Shown in pieces: positions 62,510 to 64,000 of a stretch of DNA of 64,000 bases. Origin of the DNA: Komagataeibacter rhaeticus (GTDB lineage: Bacteria > Pseudomonadota > Alphaproteobacteria > Acetobacterales > Acetobacteraceae). Positions within the stretch are counted from its first letter, which is position 1, and each line of letters starts with the position of its first letter. The stretch covers positions 310,001-374,000 of the forward strand of contig NZ_NKTZ01000002.1 in the NCBI RefSeq assembly GCF_003207855.1. Reading direction: 5' to 3'. The position numbers and the translations under genes are program-made. The notes beneath the pieces were generated by a model that saw nothing but the letters and a program-made list of their open reading frames with translations, did not search any database and was not told the DNA's origin.

Positions 62510-64000
62510 ATGCACGACCGCCAGCGCACGCGCGCGCGCCTGACACGGCGCCGCTTCGTGACGGGACTGGGCGCGGGTGGCCTTGCGGCCGCCCTGCCCC
62601 GTCCCCCATCCGCCCATGCCAGCCCCACGGGCACGGTTCCCGATACCCCCCGTGCCGCATGGAACCTGAATGTGGGCCGCACCCGCATCGAAATCGACCA
62701 CAAGGTGCTCCATGCACCATGCGTGGACGGCGCCGTGCCCGGCCCGATCCTGCGCTGGCGGGAGGGCGATACGGTGGCCCTGACCGTTACCAACACGCTG
62801 CGTGACGAGGATACCTCCATCCACTGGCATGGCATCCGCCTGCCCTACACCATGGATGGCGTGCCCGGCCTGAGCTTTACCGGAATCCCGCCGGGCCGGA
62901 GCTTCACCTACCGCTTTCCCGTCAGCCAGAGCGGTACCTACTGGTACCACAGCCATTCCGGCATGCAGGAGGCACAGGGGCTGTACGGCGCGGTCGTGAT
63001 CGACCCCCTGCGCCCCGACCCGCATGCCTGTGCGCGTGACTACGTGATCCTTCTGTCCGAATGGACGGATGTGTCGCCCATGGACATGATCAGCAACCTC
63101 AAGATGCAGGATGACTATTACGTCTTCCGCCAGCGCACGGCCGCCTCCCTGCCACGGGAGGCCCGGGCGGCGGGCGGCCTGCTGCCCGCCCTGAAGGACC
63201 GGCTGGCCTGGTCGCGCATGCGCATGGCGGCGACCGATATTTCGGACGTGACCGGCATCATTTACACCTACCTGCTGAATGGCCATGCGCCCGACATGAA
63301 CTGGAGCGGGCTGTTCCACCCCGGTGAGCGGGTGCGGCTGCGCTTCATCAATGCATCGTCCATGACCTTTTTCGACATCCGCATACCGGGGCTGGAAATG
63401 CTGGTGGTGCAGGCGGATGGCAATGACGTCGAACCCGTGCCGGTGGATGAATTCCGCATCGGGGTGGCGGAAACCTATGATGTGATTGTCCAGCCACGCG
63501 GCAACGCGGCCTACACCATCTTCGCGCAAAGCGAGGACCGGACCGGCTACGCCCGTGGCACGCTGGCCCCCCGGCCGGGCATGAGCGCCCCGATCCCGCC
63601 CATGGACCCGCGCCCGGTGCGCACCATGGTCGATATGGGCATGGGCGACATGAAACCGGGCGAAAGCATGAAGGACATGCCCATGCCGGACATGAAACCC
63701 GACCGCACCATGCAGCATATGGACATGCCGGACACGAAACCCGGCCACACCATGCAGGGCATGGACATGCCGCGCACGGAACCGGGCCATGCCATGGCGG
63801 ACATGGATATGTCCGACATGCAAATGGACGACAGCATGCCGGACATGGACAAAGACCATGCCATGCCAGCGGACACGCCGCCGCTGGAAATCGATGATCC
63901 GGGGCCGCCGCCCCTGAATGTGGAAAACCAGAATATCGCCCGCATGCCCGTCGACCGCCTGGGCAGCCCCGGTGACGGGCTGGAAGACACTGGCCGCCGC
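62510..64000 (+). CDS. Multicopper oxidase, CopA/PcoA type (C-terminus beyond window)
   Basis: Periplasmic oxidase thought to oxidise Cu+. 497 residues in window. Tat signal RLTRRRFVTGLGAGGLAAAL. Copper-ligand motifs: SIHWHGIRLPYTMDG, GTYWYHSHSG, then the CopA-type insert. Near residues 365-455 there is a Met/Asp-rich segment (MGMGDMKPGE, MPMPDMKPDR, MDMPDTKPGH, MDMSDMQMDD) like the Met-rich copper arms of PcoA/CopA. The C-terminal copper sites lie past 64000. The gene follows the small copper protein and CsoR, so it is in a copper-tolerance block. Confidence 0.93.
   Translation, partial: MHDRQRTRARLTRRRFVTGLGAGGLAAALPRPPSAHASPTGTVPDTPRAAWNLNVGRTRIEIDHKVLHAPCVDGAVPGPILRWREGDTVALTVTNTLRDEDTSIHWHGIRLPYTMDGVPGLSFTGIPPGRSFTYRFPVSQSGTYWYHSHSGMQEAQGLYGAVVIDPLRPDPHACARDYVILLSEWTDVSPMDMISNLKMQDDYYVFRQRTAASLPREARAAGGLLPALKDRLAWSRMRMAATDISDVTGIIYTYLLNGHAPDMNWSGLFHPGERVRLRFINASSMTFFDIRIPGLEMLVVQADGNDVEPVPVDEFRIGVAETYDVIVQPRGNAAYTIFAQSEDRTGYARGTLAPRPGMSAPIPPMDPRPVRTMVDMGMGDMKPGESMKDMPMPDMKPDRTMQHMDMPDTKPGHTMQGMDMPRTEPGHAMADMDMSDMQMDDSMPDMDKDHAMPADTPPLEIDDPGPPPLNVENQNIARMPVDRLGSPGDGLEDTGRR

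Noticed and set aside
62351-63859. 502-codon minus-strand His/Val-rich frame
   Set aside because: Antisense shadow of the multicopper oxidase; the His runs mirror its Met/Asp repeats.
1-64000. tRNA genes, rRNA, CRISPR arrays, insertion sequences or prophage
   Set aside because: No repeat-spacer arrays, transposase-like proteins or convincing tRNA folds were seen by eye; a dedicated scan could still find a short RNA gene.

Overview
The window is a high-GC chromosomal segment from an acetic acid bacterium (Acetobacteraceae). The best guess is the Komagataeibacter / Gluconacetobacter group. The evidence is two complete membrane-bound FAD dehydrogenase complexes (small Tat subunit, GMC flavoprotein, triheme cytochrome c), which are typical of periplasmic sugar and sugar-acid oxidation in these bacteria. 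Other support is the alphaproteobacterial SRP RNA next to dnaX, the clpS-clpA pair, a de novo cobalamin set, and the pyruvate phosphate dikinase / PEP-synthase-regulator pair. No rRNA, tRNA, CRISPR array, transposase or prophage was seen. The segment reads as stable core plus niche chromosome.

Layout. 1-5.0 kb (minus): dnaX 5' part, 4.5S RNA, gamma-glutamyltranspeptidase, methionine aminopeptidase, D,D-carboxypeptidase with a His-rich tail. 5.2-11.6 kb: clpS-clpA, ynfA, a DUF3465 secreted protein, PPK2, YdfG-type SDR, YqgE. 11.8-18.9 kb (minus): gluconate-2-dehydrogenase-type operon, royal-jelly/yellow-type secreted protein, pyrD, HAD phosphatase. 19.8-25.8 kb: late cobalamin pathway (cbiB, cobQ, cobO, cobP, cobT, cobS, cobC) on both strands. 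26-36 kb: membrane-anchored Mrr-like protein, Cys-rich secreted protein, asparagine-type permease, outer-membrane protein, asparaginase, SfnB/DszC-like oxidoreductase, MFS transporter, and an unlisted 43-residue membrane peptide. 36-43 kb (minus): indolepyruvate/pyruvate decarboxylase, B12-binding radical SAM protein, PpsR, PpdK. 43.7-49.3 kb: DUF3311 plus solute:sodium symporter, Bfd ferredoxin, NsrR-type Rrf2 regulator, succinate-semialdehyde dehydrogenase, PAP2 protein. 49.5-53.1 kb (minus): second FAD dehydrogenase operon (sorbitol/fructose type). 53.8-56.4 kb: FTR1 iron permease with cupredoxin partner, divergent from flavohemoglobin. 56.6-64 kb (plus): GST, ABC-F ATPase, then a copper block (CopA ATPase, CsoR, His/Met/Cys-rich periplasmic protein, multicopper oxidase running off the window).

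How the parts connect. The two dehydrogenase complexes feed electrons from periplasmic substrates to the quinone pool. Cobalamin made by the cob genes would serve enzymes such as the B12 radical SAM protein. The copper block carries two near-identical CsoR-type operators, one before copA and one before the periplasmic copper genes, so one repressor probably controls both. NsrR, Bfd, FTR1 and Hmp make a plausible iron/NO group, with a palindrome over the hmp -35 element and another over the FTR1 -10 element. The most distinctive non-coding signal is an ~80-bp cloverleaf-like repeat. Its four copies all lie between converging genes, which suggests a shared bidirectional 3'-end element.
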